Origin: Deltaproteobacteria bacterium
Lineage (GTDB): Bacteria; Desulfobacterota; Binatia; UBA12015
Assembly: GCA_003447545.1 (NCBI GenBank)
Contig: DLYX01000398.1
Coordinates: forward strand, 1-17,832
Length of the DNA stretch: 17,832 nt
Direction: 5' to 3'
Shown: in pieces, positions 7,258 to 15,192 of the stretch
Layout of the letters: the number at the start of each line of letters is the position of its first letter
Position numbering within the stretch: the first letter of the stretch is position 1
The notes under the pieces: generated by a model
What the model was told of the DNA's origin: nothing
Databases searched by the model: none
What the model saw: only the letters and a program-made list of their open reading frames with translations
Translations under genes and position numbers: made by a program

Positions 7258-8985
7258 ATGAAGAAATTGATTCGCCAAGTTCTTGTTGCCGCGTGCTTGC
7301 TCGTTCTGCCGCTCGTGCGCGGGGCTGTTGCCGAGGAGAAACTGAAGGTCTTTGTTGCTCGCAAGATCATCACGATGGACCTGGCGTTGCCCGAGGCGAC
7401 TGCGGTAGCCGTGCGAGGGGATACCATCGTATCGGTCGGCTCTCTGGAATCCTTGTCGCCGTGGCTGGCGAAATATCCCCATCAAATTGACAGGACCTTT
7501 GCGGATGCCGTCCTCATGCCGGGATTGATCGATCCCCACCTCCATCCGATGATGGCAGCGGTGATCCTGTCGATGAACTTCGCTACGCCGGATGGTTGGA
7601 ATTTGCCGGACCGGACGGTTCGAGCGGTACGCGGAGCGGAGGCCTACCAGCAGCGATTACGGGAATTGGAAGCCGGCACACCACAGGACGAGATTCTTTT
7701 CGTATGGGGTTTCCAGCCTGAGTTTCATGGTGCGATCAACCGCGCGATCCTCGATGGCATTTCTCCCGATCGACCGGCCCTTCTCTGGCACCGCTCCTTT
7801 TACGAAGTTTATATGAATACGGCCGCGCTTGAGTTGCTGGAAATTTCGGCAGAGGAGGTGAAGGACCTGCCGGCAGCCAACTGGGAGGAGGGTCATTTTT
7901 ACGAAACCGGTCTGGCGGCCATTCAGAAGAAATTGATGCCGGTGGTCGCTTCGCCTGCGAGGGTGGCTTCGGGCTTGAGGCAACTCCGCGACATCCTGCA
8001 TGCCGGCGGGATTACGACTGTCGGTGATATGGCCTCGGGCGGGCTTGATCTCAATCTCGAGTTTGCGCTGATGCAGACGGTTTTCGAGAATGACGAGACC
8101 CCTTTTCGCGTCTTTCTGATTCCCAAAGCATACGGACTCGGTACCAAATTGGGTGACACGAAAGCCCTTGCCGAGATTCAGGCCTTGCCGAAGAAAAATA
8201 CCCCGCGCCTGCAGTATATTCCCAACATCAAACTCTTTGCTGATGGCGCCTTCTTTTCGCAGCGAATGCAGTTGGGGCCCCCCGGCTATATCGACGGGCA
8301 TGTCGGTGACTGGTTGATGACGCCCGCGGAGTTGGAAGACGCCGCTCGTGTGTATTGGAATGCGGGGTATCAGATTCATGTGCATGCGAACGGGGACGCC
8401 GGTATCGATGCGACGCTGGATGTCCTAGCGGCTCTGTTGCAGGAAAATCCGCGAAGGAACCATCGTTTCACGATTGAGCATTTTGGATATTCGACTCCCG
8501 CCCAGGTCGAGAGGATCGCGCGTCTTGGCGCGCAAATCTCCGCGAATCCCTATTATCTCTTCGCACTTGGCGATCTTTACGCCGAGGTCGGTCTGGGGAC
8601 AGATCGTGCGGAGGTGATTTCCAGAATTGGTACTGCGGTGCGGCGTAGCATTCCGGTCGCTCTGCATTCTGATTTCCCCATGGCGCCCGCTCGTCCGTTG
8701 CAGTTGGCGTGGAACGCTGCTTCACGGCGAACCTCGAGCGGAAAGATTTTTTCTCCGGAAGAGCAATTGACGCTGGACCAGGCGTTGCGTGCGGTGACCA
8801 TCGATGCCGCTTATATTCTGGGCAAGGAAGATCAGATTGGCAGCATTGTGGCCGGCAAGAAGGCAGACTTTACAGCCGTGGGTGTGGACCCTTACGAAGT
8901 CGGTGTTCGCGGTCTGGACAAAATTACAATTCGGGGCACTGTGTTCGAAGGCGAAGCGCACCCGGCAGCAGGAGTAGGTGAGTGA
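7258..8985 (+). CDS. Exported amidohydrolase, YtcJ-like (amidohydrolase family 3)
   Basis: A 575-residue metal-dependent hydrolase with a Sec signal peptide: MKKLIRQ, a hydrophobic core, then a likely cleavage after AVA near residue 25. Metal-site motifs of the family are present: DPHLHP (His94 and His96), IHVHANGD (His374 and His376), IEHFGY (His408) and HSDFP (Asp472). The C-terminal strand DQIGSIVAGKKADFTAV is typical of the amidohydrolase composite domain. ATG 7258 is preferred over GTG 7252 because it gives a normal signal peptide; neither has a strong ribosome binding site. YtcJ-like enzymes act on amides, N-formyl groups or lactam-like bonds, and the substrate here is unknown. The export signal makes a periplasmic site likely. 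Its stop overlaps the start of the GH3 gene by one base. The 115 bases before it, after lnt, show no clear terminator. Confidence 0.88.
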   Translation: MKKLIRQVLVAACLLVLPLVRGAVAEEKLKVFVARKIITMDLALPEATAVAVRGDTIVSVGSLESLSPWLAKYPHQIDRTFADAVLMPGLIDPHLHPMMAAVILSMNFATPDGWNLPDRTVRAVRGAEAYQQRLRELEAGTPQDEILFVWGFQPEFHGAINRAILDGISPDRPALLWHRSFYEVYMNTAALELLEISAEEVKDLPAANWEEGHFYETGLAAIQKKLMPVVASPARVASGLRQLRDILHAGGITTVGDMASGGLDLNLEFALMQTVFENDETPFRVFLIPKAYGLGTKLGDTKALAEIQALPKKNTPRLQYIPNIKLFADGAFFSQRMQLGPPGYIDGHVGDWLMTPAELEDAARVYWNAGYQIHVHANGDAGIDATLDVLAALLQENPRRNHRFTIEHFGYSTPAQVERIARLGAQISANPYYLFALGDLYAEVGLGTDRAEVISRIGTAVRRSIPVALHSDFPMAPARPLQLAWNAASRRTSSGKIFSPEEQLTLDQALRAVTIDAAYILGKEDQIGSIVAGKKADFTAVGVDPYEVGVRGLDKITIRGTVFEGEAHPAAGVGE

Positions 8986-11423
8986 TGAGTGGTCCGGTCG
9001 ACAAGTTGATGGAGCAATTAACGCGGGAAGAAAAAGTGAGCCTGGTCGCGGGCCACGATATGTGGACGACGACCGCCATTCCGCGATTGGGGATTCCGCC
9101 CCTGAAGGTTACGGATGGCCCCAACGGGGCGCGAGGGGGGTCGTTTTCGGGAAAGGCCTCGGCCTGTTTCCCTTGCGGGAGTGCTCTCGCTGCCAGCTGG
9201 GATATCGACCTCGTGGAAGAGGTCGGCGAGGCTCTGGCGGACGAGGTCCGGACCAAGGGCGCCCGGATGCTGCTCGCGCCAACCGTCAACATTCATCGAA
9301 CGGTTTTGGCCGGAAGAAACTTCGAATGCTTCTCCGAAGATCCACATCTGGCGGCACGCATGGCTGTCGCCTACGTTCGCGGCGTCCAGAGTCGGCGGGT
9401 TTCGGTCTGCATCAAGCATTTCGTCTGCAACGATCAGGAATATGAACGGATGACGATTTCGTCGGAGTTGGGCGATCGCGCACTCCGCGAAATTTATTTA
9501 CGCCCTTTTGAGGCCGCGGTGAAGGAGGCGGGTGCCCGTGGGGTGATGTCCGCCTATAACCGCATCCGCGGGACTTATGCCTGCGAGAACGAGCCACTTC
9601 TGCGTGATGTTCTTCGGAACGAATACGGATTCGCCGGGGTCGTTGTCTCTGACTGGTTTGGCACGCAATCGACCGCGGAAGCGCTGACTGCGGGCCTCGA
9701 TCTCGAGATGCCGGGCCCGTCCCAGCGTCGAGGCGAGCATCTCGTCGCGGCACTCGAGGAAGGCGCAGTGGCGGAAGGTGCTCTGGATGCGGCCGTCCGC
9801 AATATTCTCGACCTTCTCGAGTGGACGGGTGCTCTCGAGGAGGGCGGACCTGAGGAGGAGGCCAGCAGCGATGCTGCCCGGCATCGTGATCTTTTGCATC
9901 GGGCGTCCGTGAATTCGATCGTTCTTCTTCGGAACGAGGGAAATCGACTTCCTCTGGCTGCGGAAAAGTTGTCGCGGATCGCGGTCATCGGCCCGAACGC
10001 GGATGAGATTGAACCGCAGGGCGGCGGGAGTGCACAGGTCGCGTTGGGCGAGATTCAATCACCCTTGCGGGCGATTCGAGAGCGCTTCGAGTCCTCGGCG
10101 GAGATCGCCTTTGAACGTGGCTGCGACATCCATCGCACGATCCCGGCATTGCGCTGCGCTGCGGTGATTGAATACTTTGAAGGGCGTGAACTCGAGGGTG
10201 CGGCTCTGGCGACCGAGGAAATTCGACGGCTTCATTTCACCTGGCTGGGTGTGCCGGCCAAGGAAGTTTCGACCATCTTTTCGGCGCGGGTGCGCTGCAC
10301 CTATACGGCTGAGGAAACAGGAGCCTATGCTTTCGGGCTCGTGAGTGCAGGGCGCAGCCGTTTGAGCGTTGATGGCAAGATTCTTGTCGATAACTGGACA
10401 AAGCAGGAGACCGGCAGCTCGTTTTTCGGAATCGGATCGACGGAGGTCTCCGAGGAACTCCATCTCGAAGCTGGACGTTCCTACGAGATCGTTGTCGAGT
10501 ATAGTTCCTTGCCGATGGGTGGGTTGGGAGGTGTCACGATAGGGTGCCTCGCACCTCGACCGGAGAATATGATGGAGCGGGCTGTAGCAGCCGCCACGAA
10601 TGCTGACGCGGCGATCGTATTTCTGGGCTCCAATCCGGATTGGGAGTCCGAGGGTCGGGACCGCAAAAGTATGCAGCTGCCCGGGGATCAGGAGGAGTTG
10701 ATCCGGCGGGTGGCGGCCGCCAATCCGAATACGATTGCCGTGGTCAACGCCGGTTCGCCAACGGCAATGGAATGGGCGGAGCAGGTGCCTGGGGTGCTGC
10801 AGCTCTGGTATCCGGGCCAGGAAGGGGGGCGGGCGATTGTCGACGTTCTCTTCGGCGATGCCGAGCCCGGAGGTCGTCTTCCGACGACGTTCCCCCGGCG
10901 TATCGAGGATGATCCCGCGTTCCTGCACTATCCGGGGGAGCGGGGGCATGTTGCCTACGGGGAAGGTGTCTTTGTCGGGTACCGTGGTTACGAGAAGAAG
11001 AAAGTGGACCCGCGATTCTGCTTTGGTCACGGACTCTCCTATGCCGAGTTTTCTTTCGGACCCCTCGAGTTGTCGTCGGCGGAGATGTCCGAGGCGTCAC
11101 CGCTTACGGTATCGGTCTCGTTGGAAAATATCGGGAATCGGACGGGTAGTGAAGTTGTGCAGGTTTATATTGCCGACCCCGAGGCAAGCGTCGCCCGTCC
11201 GGAAAAAGAGCTCGTGGCGTTTCGCAAGGTTTTTCTCGAGCCCGGCCAGTCGAGCGAGCTATCGTTTACGATTACGCCTCGGGATCTTTCCTTCTGGGAT
11301 CCGCAGCAAGGAGGGTGGCTGGCTGAAGCCGGGTCGTTTGAAGTCCGGGTCGGGCGTTCCTCGGGCGATATACGGGGGGTAGCGTCCTTTTCGCTCGCGC
11401 AAGATATCCGCGATGAATGCTGA
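8985..11423 (+). CDS. Glycoside hydrolase family 3 beta-glucosidase with inserted PA14 domain
   Basis: An 812-residue GH3 enzyme. The order is a TIM-barrel domain (about 1-290), an alpha/beta sandwich domain interrupted by a PA14 module (about 393-520), and a C-terminal fibronectin III-like domain (LENIGNRTGSEVVQVYI onward). The nucleophile is Asp223 in VVVSDWFG. The acid/base lies in DWESEGRDR, most likely Glu556 by alignment with the SGEGxDR motif. KHFVCNDQE and MSAYNRIRG are further substrate-site motifs of the family. PA14 in this family caps the active site and limits it to short glycosides. No signal peptide is visible, so the enzyme should be cytoplasmic. ATG 8985 shares its A with the stop of the amidohydrolase gene and has GGAG 10 bases upstream; GTG 8982 is an alternative. 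The coupling suggests that both enzymes serve one pathway, for example breaking down an amide-bearing glycoside (inference). Confidence 0.93.
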   Translation: MSGPVDKLMEQLTREEKVSLVAGHDMWTTTAIPRLGIPPLKVTDGPNGARGGSFSGKASACFPCGSALAASWDIDLVEEVGEALADEVRTKGARMLLAPTVNIHRTVLAGRNFECFSEDPHLAARMAVAYVRGVQSRRVSVCIKHFVCNDQEYERMTISSELGDRALREIYLRPFEAAVKEAGARGVMSAYNRIRGTYACENEPLLRDVLRNEYGFAGVVVSDWFGTQSTAEALTAGLDLEMPGPSQRRGEHLVAALEEGAVAEGALDAAVRNILDLLEWTGALEEGGPEEEASSDAARHRDLLHRASVNSIVLLRNEGNRLPLAAEKLSRIAVIGPNADEIEPQGGGSAQVALGEIQSPLRAIRERFESSAEIAFERGCDIHRTIPALRCAAVIEYFEGRELEGAALATEEIRRLHFTWLGVPAKEVSTIFSARVRCTYTAEETGAYAFGLVSAGRSRLSVDGKILVDNWTKQETGSSFFGIGSTEVSEELHLEAGRSYEIVVEYSSLPMGGLGGVTIGCLAPRPENMMERAVAAATNADAAIVFLGSNPDWESEGRDRKSMQLPGDQEELIRRVAAANPNTIAVVNAGSPTAMEWAEQVPGVLQLWYPGQEGGRAIVDVLFGDAEPGGRLPTTFPRRIEDDPAFLHYPGERGHVAYGEGVFVGYRGYEKKKVDPRFCFGHGLSYAEFSFGPLELSSAEMSEASPLTVSVSLENIGNRTGSEVVQVYIADPEASVARPEKELVAFRKVFLEPGQSSELSFTITPRDLSFWDPQQGGWLAEAGSFEVRVGRSSGDIRGVASFSLAQDIRDEC

Positions 11424-11493
11424 GTCTCGTCTTGCCGGTTTGCCGAGGTAGCGTTAGTGGAGAACGGAGGGGTTTTGGCGCCCCTCGAGAATT

Positions 11494-11500
11494 GAAAGGA
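11494..11500 (+). promoter_or_regulatory. Ribosome binding site that decides the peroxiredoxin start
   Basis: GAAAGGA lies 8 bases before ATG 11509. It overlaps or abuts two other in-frame ATG codons (11500 and 11503), which it therefore cannot serve well. The sequence favours 11509 as the true start, giving the family-like N-terminus MAVRLGDIAPDF. Confidence 0.65.
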
Positions 11501-11508
11501 TGATGACG

Positions 11509-12144
11509 ATGGCAGTAAGGCTTGGCGATATCGCCCCTGATTTCACGGCAGAAACGACCGAGGGTACGATTCAATTTCACGACTGGATTGGCGACGGTTG
11601 GGCAGTTTTGTTCTCCCACCCGAAGGATTTCACCCCGGTCTGCACAACCGAACTTGGCTATATGGCTCGCATCAAGCCCGAGTTTGACAAGCGCGGCGTG
11701 AAAATCATCGGTTTGAGTGTCGACTCGGCAGATTCTCATACCGAGTGGTCCAAAGATATCGAAGAGACCCAGGGTACCGCGCCGAACTATCCCCTGATTG
11801 CCGATTCCGAGCGCAAAGTCGCGGACCTCTATGACATGATTCATCCCAACGCTCTGGATACGCTGACCGTGCGTTCGGTATTCGTGATCGGCCCCGACAA
11901 AAAAGTGAAGATGTCCTTGACCTACCCCGCGAGTACCGGCCGTAATTTCGATGAACTCCTGCGGGTGATTGATTCCCTGCAACTGACGGCCAAACACCAG
12001 GTCGCCACACCTGTGAATTGGAAGGACGGCGATCGCTGCATCATTGTTCCTGCTCTTTCCAATGATGAAGCACGCGAGAAGTTTCCGGATGGCTGGGAGG
12101 AGCAAAAGCCCTATCTCCGCCTCGTGAAACAACCGAAATCATAA
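11509..12144 (+). CDS. 1-Cys peroxiredoxin (Prx6 type)
   Basis: A 211-residue cytosolic thiol peroxidase that reduces H2O2 and organic peroxides. The peroxidatic cysteine is Cys45 in HPKDFTPVCTTE, and the thioredoxin-like core includes IIGLSVDS. The long C-terminal extension of the Prx6 group is present (TPVNWKDGDRCI ... KPYLRLVKQ), and the length fits that group. A second cysteine, Cys177 in DRCIIVP, lies in the extension; whether it resolves the sulfenic acid cannot be told. The start is set by the ribosome binding site at 11494-11500. The 85 bases between the GH3 gene and this one hold only a 6-bp inverted repeat without a T run. The oligopeptidase gene follows after 14 bases, so the two are probably co-transcribed, and together they may serve protein and peroxide stress (inference). 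Confidence 0.95.
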   Translation: MAVRLGDIAPDFTAETTEGTIQFHDWIGDGWAVLFSHPKDFTPVCTTELGYMARIKPEFDKRGVKIIGLSVDSADSHTEWSKDIEETQGTAPNYPLIADSERKVADLYDMIHPNALDTLTVRSVFVIGPDKKVKMSLTYPASTGRNFDELLRVIDSLQLTAKHQVATPVNWKDGDRCIIVPALSNDEAREKFPDGWEEQKPYLRLVKQPKS

Positions 12145-12158
12145 GGTCCGGTTCCTCG

Positions 12159-14213
12159 ATGTCTCAGAATCCACTTCTTTTCCCCGGTGGTTTGCCGCCT
12201 TTTGACAAGATCGACCCCACGCATATCCGCGCAGGCATGCGGGAACTCCTTGCTGAAATGGCGTCCGAGCTCGAGACGTTGGAGGGGGCGGCTGGTCCAA
12301 CTTGGGATGCAGCGGTCGAGGCACCGTCTGCGTTGGGTGAACGACTGGGTCGAGCGTGGGGCGTTGTCGGTCATTTGATGGGCGTCCGAAATTCGGATGA
12401 ACTGCGCGCGGCCTATGAAGAAGTGCAGCCGGAAATTGTCGCCTTCGGTCTGCGGATCGCGCAGAGCCCGGCTCTGTTCGAAGCGCTGGAGGGCCTCGCG
12501 AGCAGCGATTCGTTTTCGGCGATGGATCAAGCGCAGAAGCGGATCATCGAGTCGTCACTGCGGGATGCGCGCCTTTCGGGTGTCGCTCTGCGCGGCGCGG
12601 AGAAGGAACGTTTCAACGCGATTCAGTCGGAAATGGCGGAGTGCGCGACCAAATTTTCGAACCATGTTCTCGATGCAACCAAGGCCTTCGCACTGACGTT
12701 GACTGCGGCAGAAGATGTCGAGGGGTTGCCGGATGGCCTGAAACAGTTGGCGTCGCAAGCTGCGCAGGAAGCTGGCGCCGGGGAGAGCACTCCAGAGGCG
12801 GGACCGTGGCGGATGACACTCGACGCGCCGAGCATGGGCCCTTTCTTGCAATATTCACCTCGGCGTGAGTTGCGCGAGAAAATTTACCGAGCCTTCATCA
12901 CGAGGGCGAGTTCCGGTGAAAATGATAACCAACCCTTGATCGCCCGCATTCTGGAACTGCGACGCGAAGAAGCCCAGCTGTTGGGTTTCGAGGATTTCGC
13001 CGCGATGAGTCTCTCGACCAAGATGGCGCCCGATGTGGCGACAGTCGAGAGCATGTTGGAGGATCTCCGAGGTTCGTCCTTTGACGCGGCCGCAAGCGAC
13101 CTTGCCGATTTGCGTGAGTTGGCCGCGACACGAGGAGCCCCTGAAAAAGAAGGTCTCCAGCCTTGGGATCTTGGGTATTGGTCGGAGCGACTACGCGAAG
13201 AGCGTTACGATTACAGTGAGGAGGCGCTCCGCCCCTACTTCCCGTTCCCCCGGGTTTTGGAAGGGCTTTTTGCTCTCGCCGAGCGTCTCTTTGGCATTCG
13301 GATTACCGCTGCCGACGGGGAAGCTCCGGTCTGGAATCCCGAGGTTCGGTTTTTCCGTGTTCAGAATGAGGCAGGGGAAGAGGTCGCGGCTTTTTATCTC
13401 GATGCCTATAGTCGCCCGGCAGAAAAGCGTGGCGGGGCCTGGATGGATGAGTGCATTGGACGGGCACCGGGCAAGAAGCCGGTCGCCTATCTGGTCTGTA
13501 ATCAGGCTCCCCCGGTCGGTGATCAACCATCTCTGATGAGTTTCCTCGAGATCACCACACTCTTTCATGAATTCGGCCACGGATTGCAGCATATGCTCAC
13601 ACGCGTCGAGCGGCCGATGGTCTCGGGAATTCGAAATATTGAATGGGATGCCGTGGAGCTCCCAAGTCAATTCATGGAGAACTGGTGTTACGAGCGTGAG
13701 GTGTTGTTGGGCCTCTCCGAGCATATCGAAACCGGGGAGCGTCTCCCCGTCGAAGTATTCGAGAAGATTCGTGCGGCACGGACATTCCGCGCTGGCTCGG
13801 ATATGTTGCGACAGCTGTACTTTGGCCTGACGGATCTGGCCTTGCACCATAGTTTCGACCCACAGGGTGAACGAAGCGCCTTTGATATCCAACGGGAAGT
13901 GGCATCGAAGACGACGGTCCTTCCACCCTTGCCGGAAGATCGTTTCCTTTGTTCCTTCGGACATATCTTCGCAGGCGGGTATGCGGCTGGCTATTACAGC
14001 TATAAATGGGCCGAGGTTCTCTCGGCAGATGCTTTTGCCGCATTCGAAGAAGTGGGGCTCGAGGACGAAGCGGCCGTGCGTGAGACGGGCCGACGTTTCC
14101 GGGATACGGTGCTGGGTCTCGGTGGGAGTCGTCCGCCGATGGAAGTTTTTTCCGAGTTTCGTGGGCGAGAGCCTTCGACCGAGGCCTTGCTGCGTCACGC
14201 CGGTCTGCGATAG
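12159..14213 (+). CDS. prlC: Oligopeptidase A-type M3 metallopeptidase
   Basis: A 684-residue cytoplasmic zinc peptidase close in length to E. coli oligopeptidase A (680). It cuts short peptides, including cleaved signal peptides in E. coli. The zinc site is HEFGH, with His470, Glu471 and His474; the third ligand is Glu500 in WDAVELPSQFMENW, with the same spacing as E. coli PrlC. The substrate-gating region near the C-terminus is conserved (FGHIFAGGYAAGYYSYKWAEVLSADAF). The N-terminal half is the usual helical part (KIDPTHIRAGMRELLAEM). The start is ATG 12159; the only nearby purine run is AAGG about 12 bases upstream, so coupling to the peroxiredoxin gene may help. No truncation or frameshift is seen. 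Confidence 0.96.
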   Translation: MSQNPLLFPGGLPPFDKIDPTHIRAGMRELLAEMASELETLEGAAGPTWDAAVEAPSALGERLGRAWGVVGHLMGVRNSDELRAAYEEVQPEIVAFGLRIAQSPALFEALEGLASSDSFSAMDQAQKRIIESSLRDARLSGVALRGAEKERFNAIQSEMAECATKFSNHVLDATKAFALTLTAAEDVEGLPDGLKQLASQAAQEAGAGESTPEAGPWRMTLDAPSMGPFLQYSPRRELREKIYRAFITRASSGENDNQPLIARILELRREEAQLLGFEDFAAMSLSTKMAPDVATVESMLEDLRGSSFDAAASDLADLRELAATRGAPEKEGLQPWDLGYWSERLREERYDYSEEALRPYFPFPRVLEGLFALAERLFGIRITAADGEAPVWNPEVRFFRVQNEAGEEVAAFYLDAYSRPAEKRGGAWMDECIGRAPGKKPVAYLVCNQAPPVGDQPSLMSFLEITTLFHEFGHGLQHMLTRVERPMVSGIRNIEWDAVELPSQFMENWCYEREVLLGLSEHIETGERLPVEVFEKIRAARTFRAGSDMLRQLYFGLTDLALHHSFDPQGERSAFDIQREVASKTTVLPPLPEDRFLCSFGHIFAGGYAAGYYSYKWAEVLSADAFAAFEEVGLEDEAAVRETGRRFRDTVLGLGGSRPPMEVFSEFRGREPSTEALLRHAGLR

Positions 14214-14273
14214 CGAGGCAGGGCCTCGATCAGCTGAGGCGTTCGGTCGGATTTGAGACAAGGAGGCCTCAGC
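14214..14273 (+). promoter_or_regulatory. Leader of the sigma gene with alternative hairpins
   Basis: Three pairings compete. CGAGGC (14214-14219) pairs with GCCTCG (14223-14228). GCCTC (14223-14227) pairs with GAGGC (14236-14240). GCTGAGGC (14233-14240) pairs perfectly with GCCTCAGC (14266-14273). The last hairpin takes the final G of the ribosome binding site and the spacer up to the GTG start, and leaves AAGGAG in its loop. No T run follows, so control of translation is likelier than termination. This is read from the sequence only, with no folding energy. Confidence 0.4.
14260..14266 (+). promoter_or_regulatory. Strong ribosome binding site of the sigma gene
   Basis: AAGGAGG sits 8 bases before GTG 14275 and fixes that start. 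It is the best ribosome binding site on the plus strand in this window, which suggests that the gene is translated despite its diverged protein sequence. Confidence 0.8.
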
Positions 14274-14274
14274 G

Positions 14275-15189
14275 GTGGATTTGGATCAGGTTTATAGAGA
14301 GAGTGCCCCCTTTCTCCGAGGGGTTGGCTATCGGGTGTGTGGCGACGTGTCGGTTGCCGAAGATCTTTTGCAGGAAACCTTCCTGCGAGCGCTGGAGCAG
14401 ATGACCTCGGCGCCGCCCGAGCGCGACGACCTCCTCGGGATTTTCATCCGGCTTGCGGTGCCGGCTTTGCAGAGCCGACGGTCCCGCAGCTACGCTGGTC
14501 GTTGGCTACCGATGCCTGTCCAGACGGATCTCGGCGGCGTGGGAGTTCCCGATGCTGTCTCGGCAAATGCCACGCTCGGTTTCGACTCCCTTCTGGCGCT
14601 CGAAGAGCTTGAGGCTCAAGCCAGAGCTATTTTTGTTCTTGGCGAGATTGCCGGTCACTCGCTTCCCGCAATCGCAGAAATTTTCGCGCTACCCCTCGAG
14701 GCCGTAGAGCTCTCGCTGGTAGATTCGCGGTTGGCTCTGGAGCGCGACGGTCGCTATCCCACCAACCTTGCGGGCTCATCGGGGATTCGAACTCTGGTCG
14801 AAGGCCTGGCCACGCTTTCGGGGTCGGGCGCATTCAGCTTTCCTCGCGACGTGGTTGCCCCCCGGCTGGCAGTGGCTTTCGACCACGGTGGGACCTGTAA
14901 CGCGCCGGACAATCAATCATGCTCTCCGGGAGCTGCCGCAAACCTCCTGCAGGGCCTCCTGAACCACGGCAAGGCGAAGCCGGAAGTCCAAACGGCCGAG
15001 GTGAACTTCGCGCCGGCTCTGCTCGCAGAAATTGGCGAAAGCCCGGAAGGCGAGGCGGAGAGATTGGCGATTCTCTTTGGCCGGGAGCCCAGTGGAATGC
15101 TTTCCCGGATCCATGTAGTTCTCGCGCCAGCCAAGCTCCGCGCCCTCTCCTTTGATGGTCTGCGCCCAAGCCTCGGTGAGCTTCTCTAG
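14275..15189 (+). CDS. ECF41-like (SigJ-type) sigma factor, strongly diverged
   Basis: A 304-residue protein with sigma region 2 at the N-terminus (VAEDLLQETFLRAL, residues 27-40), region 4 at about 110-160, and a C-terminal part with the length and motif order of the SnoaL-like domain of ECF41 factors. In ECF41 that domain controls the sigma activity directly, in place of an anti-sigma factor. All three ECF41 signatures appear in altered form: RSYAGRWLPMPV at 71-82 (family WLPEPV), DHGGTC at 203-208 (family DGGGKV) and APAKL at 284-288 (family NPDKL). The recognition helix of region 4 (LPLEAVELSLVDSRLALER) has very few basic residues, which is odd for a DNA-binding helix. The strong ribosome binding site and intact frame argue against a dead gene. 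It could be a sigma factor with changed specificity or a protein that no longer binds DNA. Confidence 0.75.
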   Translation: MDLDQVYRESAPFLRGVGYRVCGDVSVAEDLLQETFLRALEQMTSAPPERDDLLGIFIRLAVPALQSRRSRSYAGRWLPMPVQTDLGGVGVPDAVSANATLGFDSLLALEELEAQARAIFVLGEIAGHSLPAIAEIFALPLEAVELSLVDSRLALERDGRYPTNLAGSSGIRTLVEGLATLSGSGAFSFPRDVVAPRLAVAFDHGGTCNAPDNQSCSPGAAANLLQGLLNHGKAKPEVQTAEVNFAPALLAEIGESPEGEAERLAILFGREPSGMLSRIHVVLAPAKLRALSFDGLRPSLGELL

Positions 15190-15192
15190 CGC

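Noticed and set aside
10059..11030. Minus-strand open frame of 323 codons inside the GH3 gene
   Set aside because: It is wholly within a GH3 gene whose active-site motifs are in the other strand; no ribosome binding site or motif supports it.
11467..11486. Hairpin GAGGGG/CCCCTC before the peroxiredoxin gene as a terminator
   Set aside because: The stem is only 6 bp and no T run follows, so there is no good case for termination.
13191..14261. Minus-strand open frame of 356 codons opposite the M3 peptidase gene
   Set aside because: The plus-strand frame holds the zinc site and family motifs; the minus-strand product has low-complexity composition and no recognisable motif.
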